This document shows, in pieces, positions 11,382 through 22,094 of a stretch of DNA of 64,000 nt. The notes below the pieces were generated by a model, which ran no database searches, was not told the origin of the DNA, and worked only from the letters and a program-made list of their open reading frames with translations. The position numbers were made by a program, and so were the translations under genes. Position 1 is the stretch's first letter. Each line of letters opens with the position of its first letter. The DNA is taken from the NCBI GenBank assembly GCA_008729055.1, contig SDUX01000004.1:186001-250000 (forward strand), in the 5' to 3' direction. The stretch is from Pyropia haitanensis. Its lineage: Eukaryota; Rhodophyta; Bangiophyceae; Bangiales; Bangiaceae.

Positions 11382-11689
11382 GCCGCCACCACCGCCGCTG
11401 CCGGCGAGCCACCGGTCGGGGTTAAAGGTGTGCGGGTGGGCAAAGTGCGCGGCGTTGTGGTGGAGGAGCCACGGGAGGACGTACACCGGGGTGTGTGCTG
11501 GGATGGCCACCCCCCCAGCGTCGTGTCCGCCGTCGCGACGCGCGCGATGAGCGGGAAGGGCGGGTACAGGCGGAGCGCCTCTTTGACCACCGCCTCGGTG
11601 TAGGGGAGGCGCTCCAGCGCCGCCACGCTGTCGGGGTGCCACCAGCGGGCGCCCCGCGCCGCCGCCGCCGCCGCCACAGCCGCCGCCGC

Positions 11690-11731
<42 letters not shown>

Positions 11732-11757
11732 GTCGGCGCCCGGCGGGGGCGCCGCCG

Positions 11758-11788
<31 letters not shown>

Positions 11789-12283
11789 GTCGGCGGCGGC
11801 GACGCCACCAAGCACCGCCGCCGCCTCGACAGCGATGCGCGCGCGCACCGCCGGGTGGGCGTCGAGGAGGTGGAGCAGCCACAGCATGCTGGCGGGGACG
11901 GTCTGGGAGCTCGCCATGAGCAGGCCGACGACCTTGCCCAGCTTGGCCACCGCCGCCGCGGCGCCGACCCAGGCGCCCACCCAGTGGCCCGCCGGCAGCG
12001 CGTCAACGGCCGTGACGAGGCGGCGGCCGAGGCGGACGAGGCCAACGACGGCGGCGGCGTAGCGGGCACCCGCCAGGGGCGCCCGCACCACCCGCGTCGG
12101 GTCCACCATCCGCCGCGCAAACTCCGCGCCGGCAACGCCAATGCGCGCCGCCGCGGCGGCGGCGGTCGGGTTGTCCGCGCCGGGGTAGCCGCTGCCAACG
12201 GCAAAGAGGAGCCGCAGGTTGAGCGCCACCACCGCCGCCGTCACCGCCGGCTGCGCATCGACGGCGCCACGGGCGGCGGCGGC

Positions 12284-12319
<36 letters not shown>

Positions 12320-13155
12320 CGGCCGGGCCGGAAACGACGCGAGCAGCGCCTCGACGGCGCCGCACACGAGCGGCAGGTGCGCGTCGAGGAGGCGGAGGAG
12401 CACGCGGCGGGAGGCGACCCCTCCCCCCCCCACCGGCGAGCCGTCCGCCGCGGTCGCCGCGCACAGCGCGGCGTCCGCGTCGACCGCGGCGCGGACGGTG
12501 GCGGAGCGGTAGCCAAAGTAGCGGGGCTTGACAAACGCGCCGGCCGCGCCCGACAGGACGGTGCGGACGGCGGCGGCGTCGTTGACAACGACAAAGGGGG
12601 TGGCGTGGACGTAAAAGACCGACACGGGGTGCTCGACGTGGGCGTAGAGGGTGCGGTAGTAGGCGTGCGCGAGGGCGGGTGTGTTGCCGACAAGGAGGGA
12701 GGGGGGGGGGCCGGGCGCACTGGGGAGAGGAGGAAGCAGGGGGGGGGGGCGGGAGGAGTGAGGGAAAGGGGGGAGGCGCGCGGGAAGGGTGCGACCACGG
12801 AGCAACAGCGTACCACACCGCAGCGTGAGCACGCCGCGCGCCCTACACAACAGACGCGGCGCGGCGGCAGAGCAACCGCCAGCGGCGCCACGCGCACAAA
12901 CACCGCCCCGCCAACGCGCCGTCGCGGCCGCGGCGGCGGCACCACGACGGCGCGGGCCACTCCCCAGCGCCGCCCCCCGCCATGACGCCCCCCCCCCCCG
13001 CCAGCCCGCCACCAGCCGCCGCGTCTCCTTTCCCCAGGCCAGCCACCCCACGGTGCTACCCGCGCACTCCCCCCCCCCCCCCCCCTTGACGACACGTACG
13101 GGAGCCCCTTGCGCTTGCCCTCCACCACAATCAGCTCCCGCCGCCACCGGCGCAT
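11109..13155 (-). CDS. Cytochrome P450 monooxygenase, two exons, one apparent frameshift
   Basis: Exon 13155-13100 (RRWRRELIVVEGKRKGLP) joins exon 12719-11109 across an intron of 380 bp (GTACGT...CAG); the junction restores the typical KGLP-APGPPPSLLVGN entry into a P450 fold. Family marks are ExxR as EALR within VVKEALRLYPP, PERF-like FNPDRW, and the haem loop FGRGPRACAG with the axial Cys. The I helix reads LMASSQTVPASMLW, with no acidic residue before Thr; this recalls CYP7/CYP8-type I helices. At the 7-base C run 11510-11516 the frame breaks: one more base would give LGGVAIPAHTPVYVLPW, so about 555 aa are intact otherwise. I take this as an undercalled base. The true N-terminus is uncertain: the frame stays open upstream of 13155 and a hydrophobic VVGAVLVARGVANVL precedes the Met, so a membrane anchor exon may be missing. 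Confidence 0.85.
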
Positions 13156-14163
13156 GGTGAGCACGTTGGCCACACCACGCGCGACAAGGACGGCACCCAC
13201 CACCTGACCGCAGCCGCCGCGGCACAACCCCCCCCCCCCCCCCCCGCCCCCCCCCCGCAAAGCAAATCCCACCCACCACACACGAGGCAAGACGAGGGGG
13301 GGAGAGAGGCCAGCGGGCGCCAAAAAAAAAAAAAAAAAAAAAAAAAGACAACAAGAAAACGAGCGCACACAAGCCACACGCCACCGACGCCCCCGCACAG
13401 CAAGGACGACCAGGCGAGGCGGTCAGTTTCCAAAAGAAACACACGCGTGGCACCGCCCACGTGGTCCTCCCGCCGCTACCACCGCCACTCCCCCCCCCCC
13501 CCCCCCCCCCCCCGCCCCCCCGCCGGCCCTAGCATCGGCAGCCGACCGGTGCGCGTCCCCCCCCCCCCGCGACGTACCGCTGTGGCGGCGGTGAGCGCCC
13601 GCACCGCCGCGTGGAGCGGGCCGGCCGGGGGCGTCGCGTCGGCCATTGCCGCGCGGCGGGGCGGGGCGGCGGCACCGGCAAGCGGCGTGGCGGCACCGCC
13701 GCGGCGGCGGCGGCGGCGGCAGTGAGCGGCGGCCGGCGGCGGCGGCGGCGGCTGGCGGCGCGACGGCGGCGACGGGCGGCGGCGGCGGCGGGAGTGGCGG
13801 CCGGCGGCGGGGGCGGTCGGGCGGCGGCGGGCGGGCGGGCGGGCGGGCGGTAGCGGCGGCGGCGGCGGCGGCGGCACGGGTGGCGGTGGGGGGGGCGGCG
13901 ACGGCGGCAGTGGGGGGGGGCACGCCCGCCAAGAGCGCAGCGCGGGGACGGCGCCGGCGCGGCCGGCCGGCGGCGGGGGGGGGAGCGCGGCACGCCCGTC
14001 GACGCGGGCAGCGCGGGCCGACGCGGTCGCGCGGGGCGCACCGACGGCCGCCGCCGCGGCACGCGCACGGCGCCGTCGCGAGACGGGGGCGGCGGGATTG
14101 GGGCGGGCGGGCGGCGCGTGGCGGATCAAGTCTGACGGGGGCGCGGCTCTACGCCACACCAGC
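13156..14163. other. P450 upstream region with low-complexity tracts
   Basis: This contains C runs at 13220-13258 and 13491-13513, a 25-base A run at 13322-13346, and GGC-rich sequence from 13680 to 14100 with GGGC repeats near 13828-13848. Possible P450 promoter or leader, or first exon. No independent gene was seen. Confidence 0.5.
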
Positions 14164-14166
14164 CAG

Positions 14167-15073
14167 CGCAGTGCTGCCAAACCCGTGGACCCCTGGGGAA
14201 CAAAATTTTGGCCGGAATCGGGCGTGCGCGGGCGTGCAGCGGCGTGCAAACCCCCCTCTATGGTATCGCAGAGGCCGATTTTTCAAACACATGCCCCATA
14301 ACGCCGCTCAGTCGTCCATGCACGGGCTCCGGAGCACTTTTTTCAGACCGATACGTAGAGGACGTACTGGTGCTCATACTGGACCTTGACCATACCGTCG
14401 GAGGGCGTGCACGTTTTTCTCCGCCATATGACAAAAATGACAGTGCACGAGGACGCGTGCAACTCGTGCTACGACTGCACAAGTTACATGTTAGTCGTGC
14501 GACGATGCACATGTTACAGTCTCGACTCGTGCAAGGGGCACGCATGGCGCGTGAGAGGCGGATGAAATTCTCTTGTAATTGAGATCCACTCGGATATGAT
14601 TTTTCTCCAAGCCGGCAGATCAGCAAGGAAACGAATGGAAACCCCCATCTAGGGCGCCCATCATTCCGTGCTGTTCGCCCGACATGATGGACTGTCACGA
14701 ACGTAAGCACACCTGTGGGCCCGAGAAGAGAGTTAATTGCGCAGTGGTTGCCCAATCGCGAGGTCTGTAGAGGCACAGCATCAAATGCAACTCAAGTACA
14801 GTGAGGTCGCTGTTCGGCGTCCGAGGGCTTGGGCTGCGGGCCCCGGAGAGTGCGTACCCAGTACCGAATTGGGACCTCCGGCGAGCGCGCCGCTCCACTC
14901 GGGGACCCGGCGAACACGTGCACCCACTGCACGACTTCGGTCCAGCTCGTGCGCCGCGACATGAGTTGGGCCCGAAGTCGTTTGTGCATGGGGGGTGCAC
15001 GAGTTCCGACCAGAGTCGTGCTCATTTCACGTCCCGCACGCTCGCCAGGGGTCCATGGGTTTGGCAGCACTGC
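14167..15073 (+). mobile_element. Non-autonomous TIR element E1 (907 bp)
   Basis: It is bounded by 30-bp inverted repeats starting CGCAGTGCTGCCAAACCC at 14167 and ending ...GGCAGCACTGCG at 15073, with one mismatch between the arms. The flanking trinucleotide CAG is present on both sides (14164-14166 and 15074-15076), consistent with a 3-bp target duplication. No transposase frame is present. The interior shares about 600 bp at the left and 280 bp at the right with element E2, and contains repeated short hairpins built on ACTCGTGC/GCACAAGT. 3-bp duplications are known for CACTA and Harbinger groups, but the terminus matches neither well, so I leave it unclassified. Confidence 0.8.
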
Positions 15074-15218
15074 GCAGGTGTGCGTCCGTCCTTTTGGTCG
15101 GACAAGCCTGGGGCGAGGCCGGGCGTCTGCGAGCGGGCCGGCGCACGCGCGGCGGCAGCGCGGCGGCCGCCGCGGCGACGCCCGCTGCCGCCGCGCGCAG
15201 CGGGCGGCGACCACCCGG

Positions 15219-16946
15219 CGCAGTGCTACCAAACCCGTGGACCCCTGGAGAACAGAATTTGGCCGGAATCGGGCGTGCGCGGGCGTGCAGCGGCGTGCAA
15301 ACCCCCCTCTACGGTATCGCAGAGGCCGATTTTTCCAACACCTGCCCTATAGCGCCGCTCAGTCGTCCGTGCACGGGCTCCGGTGCACTTTTTTTCCACC
15401 CATACATGGAGGGCGTACTGGAGCTCGTGATGGACCTCGACCATATCACCGGAGGGCGTGCACGTCGTTCCCCGCCGAACGACAAATCGCAGTGCACGCG
15501 GACGCCTGTAACTCGTGCCGCCGATGCACAAGTTATTCTGGAGTCGTGCAGGCGATGCACGAGTTCCGCACGCGGCCCAGCCGAGGATCGTGCAACGCGT
15601 GCGTAAGTCGGTCACATTTAACCCGGAATGATGCACGGTTTCGCGACAATGCGTCGCCATGTGAGCAGGCCTTCCAGAAACTACTGGGTACACCCGACCA
15701 GAGAGCCCTTCATTCCGTGCTGTTTGTCCGACATGATGGACTGACTCGATCTTAAGACCATCAGATGGCCCACACAGGAAGCCCATTGCACGGCGGTTGC
15801 CCAATCAGCAAGGACGTTACGGCCTCACACAGTCATACCCTCCCATTTCCAAAATCTGTTGTGACCTCATACCAAAACGCAAGTCGACTCAACAAGTGAA
15901 AGCACTCCCCCCCACCCGTACCACACGCATACCTCGTGCAGCAAACTGACTGGGCGCGGAAGTCACCAGCACCTGCGTTGCCGTTGCAGCCGACCCACCA
16001 ATGAAGGCCCAACCCCCGCGACCCGTCTCTGTCTGAGCGACCGCCCGACACCGCCCGTGCTCTTTACACGACCACGACCCTACCGCGACAAGAAGACATA
16101 GGGTCGCAAGCATCTCCCCCGTCAAGACCCTCCCCACAAGGCGGCAGTTTTGTAGATGACGCAGACCCACCCCCTCGGCGCCCCTCCCCTGCCCCCGGCG
16201 GCTTTCTGCTGTCAATGGCTACGTGACGGCCAGCGTCTCCCTCGCGAGTACCTGTCGCGCCCAACGGCGGAGTGACAGCACCTGGCCGCCGGTGCCGCCT
16301 CCTCCGACGTCTTTTCGACGAAGTGACGCCGCCGCCGCCCTCCCCCGTGACGACGGCACGGCAGCTGCCGGTGACCAGTGCCGCCCCACAGGTCTCTTCT
16401 TCACGGCGGGGTCGACCCCCCTGCCGTCCCCTGCGACGACGGCGCAGCAGCTGCCGGCGGCCGGTGTCGCCCCCACCGGTCCCCCCTTCATGGCGGGGTG
16501 GGCGCCCCCGCCGCACCCCCGACGGCGGAGCGGCAGCTACCAGCGGCTGGTATGTGGCACCCATTTTTGACGAATGTGAGCGTACAATGAAGTGTATATC
16601 TCTGGCGAAGCTGGTGCTGTCGGAGACCTTGGCAATAAATGCAACTCAAGTGCAGCGGGGTCGCAGTATAGCTTCAGAAGACTTGGGCTGTGGCTGGCCC
16701 AAGTCGCAGTGTGCCTTTCGAGGGCTTGGCCCGCACTAGACCGAAAATGCTCAGGCAATACCGAGTTGAGGCACGCCGCTGCACGAGGAGGAGCAGCCTC
16801 CTGCACGCCCCCTCACGTCGGCGGCACGCGGCGCTCACGAAGGCTGACACGCCTCGCGTGCCGCACATGCACAACTTCGGGCCGGAGTCGTGCTGATTTC
16901 ACGTCCCGCACGCTCGCCAGGGGTCCACGGGTTTGGTAGCACTGCG
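15219..16946 (+). mobile_element. Non-autonomous TIR element E2 (1728 bp)
   Basis: It has 30-bp terminal inverted repeats, perfect between arms, starting CGCAGTGCTACCAAACCC, with CGG on both sides (15216-15218 and 16947-16949). The left 600 bp and right 300 bp are diverged copies of E1. The central 15830-16640 segment is absent from E1 and includes an 86-bp tandem repeat. It lies in the same orientation as E1, 145 bp away. No intact ORF for a transposase was seen, so mobility would need a partner elsewhere in the genome. Confidence 0.8.
16270..16570 (+). repeat. About 86-bp minisatellite, 3-4 degenerate copies
   Basis: GCAGCTGCC-type anchors recur at 16361, 16447 and 16533 (spacing 86), with a weaker copy near 16278. 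Each unit also carries a GACGACGGC box and a CTTCxxGGCGGGG box. It lies inside element E2. Confidence 0.6.
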
Positions 16947-17514
16947 CGGGCAGCCGCGGCGGACGGGCGGCGCCGCTCGCCGCGCTGCTCTAGGCGCGCC
17001 GTGTCGGGCGGAGTAGCCCGCGCCGACACCGTCACCGCCTCCCCGGGGGGGGCTGCCTGCGGGTTGGGTGCCGCCGGCCGGGGCGCGGGTCGGGAAGCGC
17101 CCGCCCCCTCCTCCCAACCCCTGCCGCCGCCCCGCGCTCACGCTGCTCCACTCTCAGGCTGTTTCCCGCAGCCGCTTGTCCCTCTGTCTTTCATTGTTCG
17201 GCAAGGCGGGCGGTGGGGGCCGACCATCCCAACAGCTTCTTCCCCTCACCCAGACCCGGCGCAGGAGCGTCCACGGGAGGACACCATAACGAAAAAAAAA
17301 CAAAAAAACACACCGCCGCCGCGTGGCGGCGGCCCGCCAAACCCCCCCACCCCCAACGCTCACCGCCGCCTCCAGCGCGGATCCTCCACCTCGTGCACGA
17401 CGGGTGCCGGCTGGTCCGCACGCCCACCCCCCCTCCCCCCACCCCCCCATCCCCCCCCCACCGTCCACGTCAACCCCCCCCCCCCCCCGGCGCCCTTCCT
17501 CCACCCCTCCACCC

Positions 17515-17707
17515 TCAGCACGGGCTCCACGACACGTACTGCACGCCGTCAGCAACCCGGCGGGGCGGCTCGACCGCGTCGGCGAGGCCCGCCCGCGGCA
17601 GGCTCGCGTCCATCAACGCCGCGGGGAGCACCTGCACAAACGCCGCCGGCGCCGCGGCGGAGCGCAGCGGCGGCAGCGGGGCGGTCGCCCCGCCCGCCGC
17701 CGCCGCC

Positions 17708-17738
<31 letters not shown>

Positions 17739-18047
17739 GGAGCCACCGAGCCTCGGCGGCCGAGATGGCGCCCGCTGGCGGCGGCGGCGGCCGCACCGCG
17801 GCGGCACCGGCGGCGGCAGCCTCCCCGCCGTCCGCGTCGTCGGCCTCGTCCACCGGGATGGCGGCGTAGACAAACGACGCCGAGTCGGGCGCCCAAAACG
17901 TGGTGCTCCGCGCGTGCTGGTCAAAGAAGCTGAGCAGCAGCGGCCCCACCGTCGGCAGCCGGTGCCGCGCAAACCGCGCGACGCGGCCGGTCAGCGCGTC
18001 GTAGACGGCCCACGCGTACAGGGTGTCACGGGGGGTGCCGCCCAGGC

Positions 18048-18078
<31 letters not shown>

Positions 18079-18682
18079 ACTAGCTCCGCGGCGCGGGGTG
18101 GTGAGGAAGAGCAGCCGGCGGCCGTCTGGGGACCAGAAGAACGCGACCGCCCGGTTGGCCGGGTTGGACAGGATCGCGTCGGCGGGGGTGGCGGCCCCGC
18201 CCGCGCCCCCCCCGCGGCTGCCGTGCGTGCCGCCGCCGCCCGCAGCGGCGCCCGGTGGCTCCAGCGCAAACGGCCCCTCGATGACGCTCAGCTCCTCCCG
18301 CCCCGACAGCGGGTTGGTGACGAGCACGGCGAGGCGGCCGCCGCCGGGCGCGACGGCGTAGCGGACGTGGCCCCAAAAGCGGCCGACCACCCGCCGCCGG
18401 GACGGGTCGGCGGGCGACAGCAGCACCAGCGACTGCGGGGGGGAGCCCGCCGCGAACGTGTCGCCGCCGCCACCGGCCGTGCCGGCGAAATCGGCGGGGC
18501 GCTCATCCTCGAGCAGCAGCACCAGCGGCTCGTCGTGGTCGTCGGCGTCGGTGGCGTCGGCGGCGGCGGCGCCACTACCCGGCGCGGCAGCCGTGCGCGC
18601 CGCCGCCGGCCGGTGCGGGCGGGGCAGCCACTGGGGCGTCGCGAGCGCGCCGCTCGTCGTGGACAGCACCCGCAGCGGGGGT

Positions 18683-18717
<35 letters not shown>

Positions 18718-19751
18718 TCCGTCGCCCCGCCCTGGGCCGGCCGCCAGGTCGTGCACCGCCACCCGTCGGTCGTCGCCCGCGTAGACGAGCGCGGCCCCCC
18801 CCTCTGGGGACATGGCGTAGTAGAGCGGGTGGCCACCCGCAAACGGCACCGCGTCGTCGTCGGCGCCCGGGGCGGCCGACACCACCGACGCGCGCACCCG
18901 CCGGGACCGCCGTGGCGGCGACGACGACGGCAGGCCGCCGCCCCGGCTGGCCGGCGCCTCGTCCACGGGCTCGTTGTGGAGGAACGTCAGCAGCGACCCG
19001 TCGGCGGACCACTGGAAGTAAAAGGGCGGCGGCGACACGCGGACGCGGCGCACCTCGGCGCCGTCCACCGCCGACAGGATGACCACGTACGCGGCCGCGG
19101 ACGCCAAGGCCCCCCCCCCGCCCCCGCCACCGTCCCGCCTCGACCCCGACAGCGGCAGCCGCACGTCCGCGACCGCCACGTACGCGCCGTCGGGGGACCA
19201 CGTCGGCTGAAGGAGCAGGCCGCCGCCCGCGTCCAGCGCCAGTGCCAGCCCGTTGGACCCGTCGGGCGCGACCGTCGCCAGCTGCATCCGGCCGTTCGAG
19301 TCGGCGGGGCTCAGCGTCAGCAGCCGGTTGGTCACGTGTCCGTCCGCCCAGCCCGCCGCCGCGGCGGTCGTCGTCGCCGTCGGAGCCGCCGCCGCCGACG
19401 TCGCCTCCCCTCCCGCCCCCCCGTCCGCGCCCCTGCCCTCGCCGCCGCTCCCGACGCCGGCCACCCCCCCCTCCACCGCCGGCGGCGTCGTCACCGACGC
19501 CGGTGCGACAGTGACGGCGCGGCGGAGGCGCGCGGCGGCCGCCGCGGCGGCGCCAAAATCCTCCCCCGCCACCGCGGCGGCGAGGTCATCCGCCGCGGCG
19601 AGCGACGGGTCGGCGCGGCGGACGCGGGCGGCCTCGGCCGCCACCGCCGCGGCCGTGCCGTACTGCTCCGCGTCGACCGCCACGCGGAGGGCGCGGGCGA
19701 GGTACACCAGGCGCGAGCGGAGGGAGGTGGTGGTGGGGGCGGCGGCCTCTC

Positions 19752-19794
<43 letters not shown>

Positions 19795-20193
19795 GGCTGC
19801 CGTCGCGGCGGCCGGCGGCGGCGGCCGCCCGCGGTCGCCGCCGCCACCGTCGCCCGGTGGGGTTCCCGCCGCGGAACGGGGTCCAGGCGGCACCGCCCAG
19901 GACGGTGGTGGGGGCCCATCGTCCGCGGCGCCAGGGGCGCCGGCGGCGGCCGCCGACGCCCGCGGCGGCGGCGGCCGCCGCCGCGGCGCGGCGGCGCGCG
20001 GCGGCCAGGCGCCGACCGGCGGCGGCGGTGAGGAGAGGAAGCGCGTGCGGCGGGAGTGGCGGAGCAGGCCGCCGCGGCCCGCCGTTGCCGACGCTGACGC
20101 CGCTGCCGCCGGCGGGCCGCGGCGGGGGGCGCCGCCGGCGGGGTGCGGCACAAACGCGGCGGCGGCGCGGCGGCGCGGGCGGAGCGGCGCCAT
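17515..20193 (-). CDS. Plastid-type UVR plus TolB-like beta-propeller protein
   Basis: A single exon encodes 892 aa. The first ~80 residues are Arg/Ala/Ser/Pro-rich with almost no acids, like a plastid transit peptide. At about 154-190 lies a UVR-like helical pair (LVYLARALRVAVDAEQYGTA), and a second half-copy (DLAAAVAGEDFGAAAAAA) lies near 199-222. From ~300 onward are repeated propeller blades of the TolB/DPP6 type: WSPDGAYVAVAD (~330), WSADGSLLTFL (~393), WSPDGRRLLFL (~684) and APDSASFVYAA (~766), ending in YVSWSPC. No hydrolase domain follows, so it is not a dipeptidyl peptidase. The fold suggests a protein-binding scaffold, probably in the plastid; its partner is unknown. Gly/Ala runs separate the blades. 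It is transcribed divergently from the gene at 22095. Start chosen at the first Met. Confidence 0.75.
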
Positions 20194-22094
20194 CGCCGGG
20201 GGGGGGGGGGGGCGGCCGACCGGCCGACCGGGCAGGCGGCGCAGATGGAGCGGGATGGACCCAACAGCTGAGCCAGCCGTCGCCCGCAGGGTTCACCCAC
20301 CGCCCACGTGGGCAGGGGCAGGACCGGGACGGTGCCGCGGGTGGGGGAGGCCGCCGCAGGGAAGAGGGGACGGAGGGCGCGTCTGCTGACGACAGACCAC
20401 GCGGTGCTCACCGTGACGGGTGGAGGGAGGTCGGCTGGATCGGTCCGTCGCCTTGGCATTCCGAGTGACGCCCGTCGAGCGGACTTGGTCGCCTATCTCG
20501 CGCTGTATGTACATCCGATCGATTGAGTGAGTCACCAGTCTAATGGTGAAAGAGTTACTAAGGCTTTGGGCAGTCTCATCCACTTGAAGATGTAAATGGA
20601 TTCAAGGACGGTTGCGTACGCAAGTGCAACAGAGGCGGGAATTCTATTGGCCGTAGGCTGTGGCTGGCTGACACGCGTCCTCCGCCACGCCTTCACCCCG
20701 CCCCGTCCCCCACTCCCCCGTCCCCCAAACCCGCCGCCCTCACGCCCACGCCGTCAATGCGCGCTGTGCCGCGGCAACGGCAGCCACCCTCCCCCCCATG
20801 ATCATCATGATCACGGTGGAATGATTCCGGACCCGCCACGCGCCGTCGCTGCACGACCGCCGCGGCCCCCGTGTGCCGCCTCGCTCCCCGCTGCCGAGCC
20901 CGCCGCCTCCGCGGCCGGCGGAGGGGGTAGGATGCAGGGGGCGGGGCGGACGTCGCCTTTAGCCGCCTTCAACCCAACCGACAGCGTCAGGCGTCCTCGT
21001 TGCGGTCGCCGGCGTGCGGAGGCGCACCCGCCGCCGTCATGATGCGCGCGCCCCCCTTCCTCCTCTCTCACCCTCCGCCCATAGTCCCGCTTGTTTATTC
21101 CCGCGGCCGTCGGCGTACGTTTTTTTTTCTTTCTTTTTGTTGATGCTGCGGCGCTGCCGACTGCTCCCGGCAGTCGTGCGGCCGTGGCGCTGGCCGCGGT
21201 GGCCCAATGACGTCCGCCACTGCCGGTCGGGTGGCCGCGCGCCGCCCGTGGGGGCGCGGCGGCGGAGGTGGACTCGTGGTCGGCGGGAGGGGCGTGCGGC
21301 AGGCGTCGGGACCGCCCGCCGGTTGACCGCCGCCACCGCCGCCACCACCGCCGCCGCCCGCCGCCAGTGTCCGCCCTCCCCCTCCCCCCCCCCTTCCTTC
21401 TTCGTGCCCTCTTTCTCTTTTTTTGTTTACCCACGCCACGGCCGCTTGCCTTTGTCTCCCTCCCCCGCCGCCTCCCCCCCCCGTAGATTGCGACCCTCTT
21501 GCGTTTCTCGTCGGCTCCCAGCCGGGCGGTCACTGCGTTTGCGCCGCCGTCGCCGTCCGCAGCGGCGATCCCGCGTGACTCACGCGTGCGCGTGCCGTCG
21601 GTCGCAGGGGCGGTGTGGGTCTTTGCCACCGCCCCCGCCTTGCCCCCGCCGCCGCCACCGCCCGCCGCGGTCGCGACGGATTCCACAATTGCTGCTGTCG
21701 CTGCTGCTGCGGCGGGGTCGTGGCAGGGGGCGGTGGCGGCGGTGGCGGTGGGGCCGCCGCGGCGTGACGTCATAGCCGCGGCGCGGCGTGCCCCCGCATC
21801 CCCTGCGGTGGTGGTCTTCGGTGGGGCACCCACGGCGCGCAGCGCGAACGCCGGCCGTGTGCCCGACGAGGCCGTGTGCGCGCGTTAGGGGTCTTCCCTT
21901 CCTCGCACCTCCGCCCCTGCCCACCCACCGTCCGTCCCCCCTTTCTGTCATTCCATCCGCCGCACCCACCCCCCACGTTGCCCCCCGCGCTTCCCACGAC
22001 GGGCCTTCCTCTTCCCTCTCGTTTCCTGTCCTGTCCTCCCCACGCGGTACCACCCCTCTCTCCCTGGCTGACCCTTACCCCCCGCTTTGGCATC
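20194..22094. other. Divergent intergenic region, likely two promoters
   Basis: It separates two divergent start codons. 20400-20660 has lower GC; 20700-21900 is C/G-rich with T-rich tracts at 21119-21141 and 21412-21427. Open frames on both strands (for example 20811-21833 minus and 20596-21042 plus) lack any recognisable domain and are not called. The last 190 bases before 22095 are C/T-rich, like other gene leaders here. Confidence 0.5.

Noticed and set aside
11510..11516. P450 as a pseudogene
   Set aside because: All catalytic motifs are intact on both sides of one homopolymer-linked shift, and the same one-base-short pattern recurs in other genes.
17323..20031. 902-aa open frame on the plus strand
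   Set aside because: It lies opposite the propeller gene, is Arg/Gly/Ala-rich without folded segments, and arises from the lack of A/T-rich stop codons.
20811..21833. 340-aa minus-strand frame between two divergent genes
   Set aside because: Basic Gly/Arg/Ala composition and no recognisable motif; sits in a probable promoter region.
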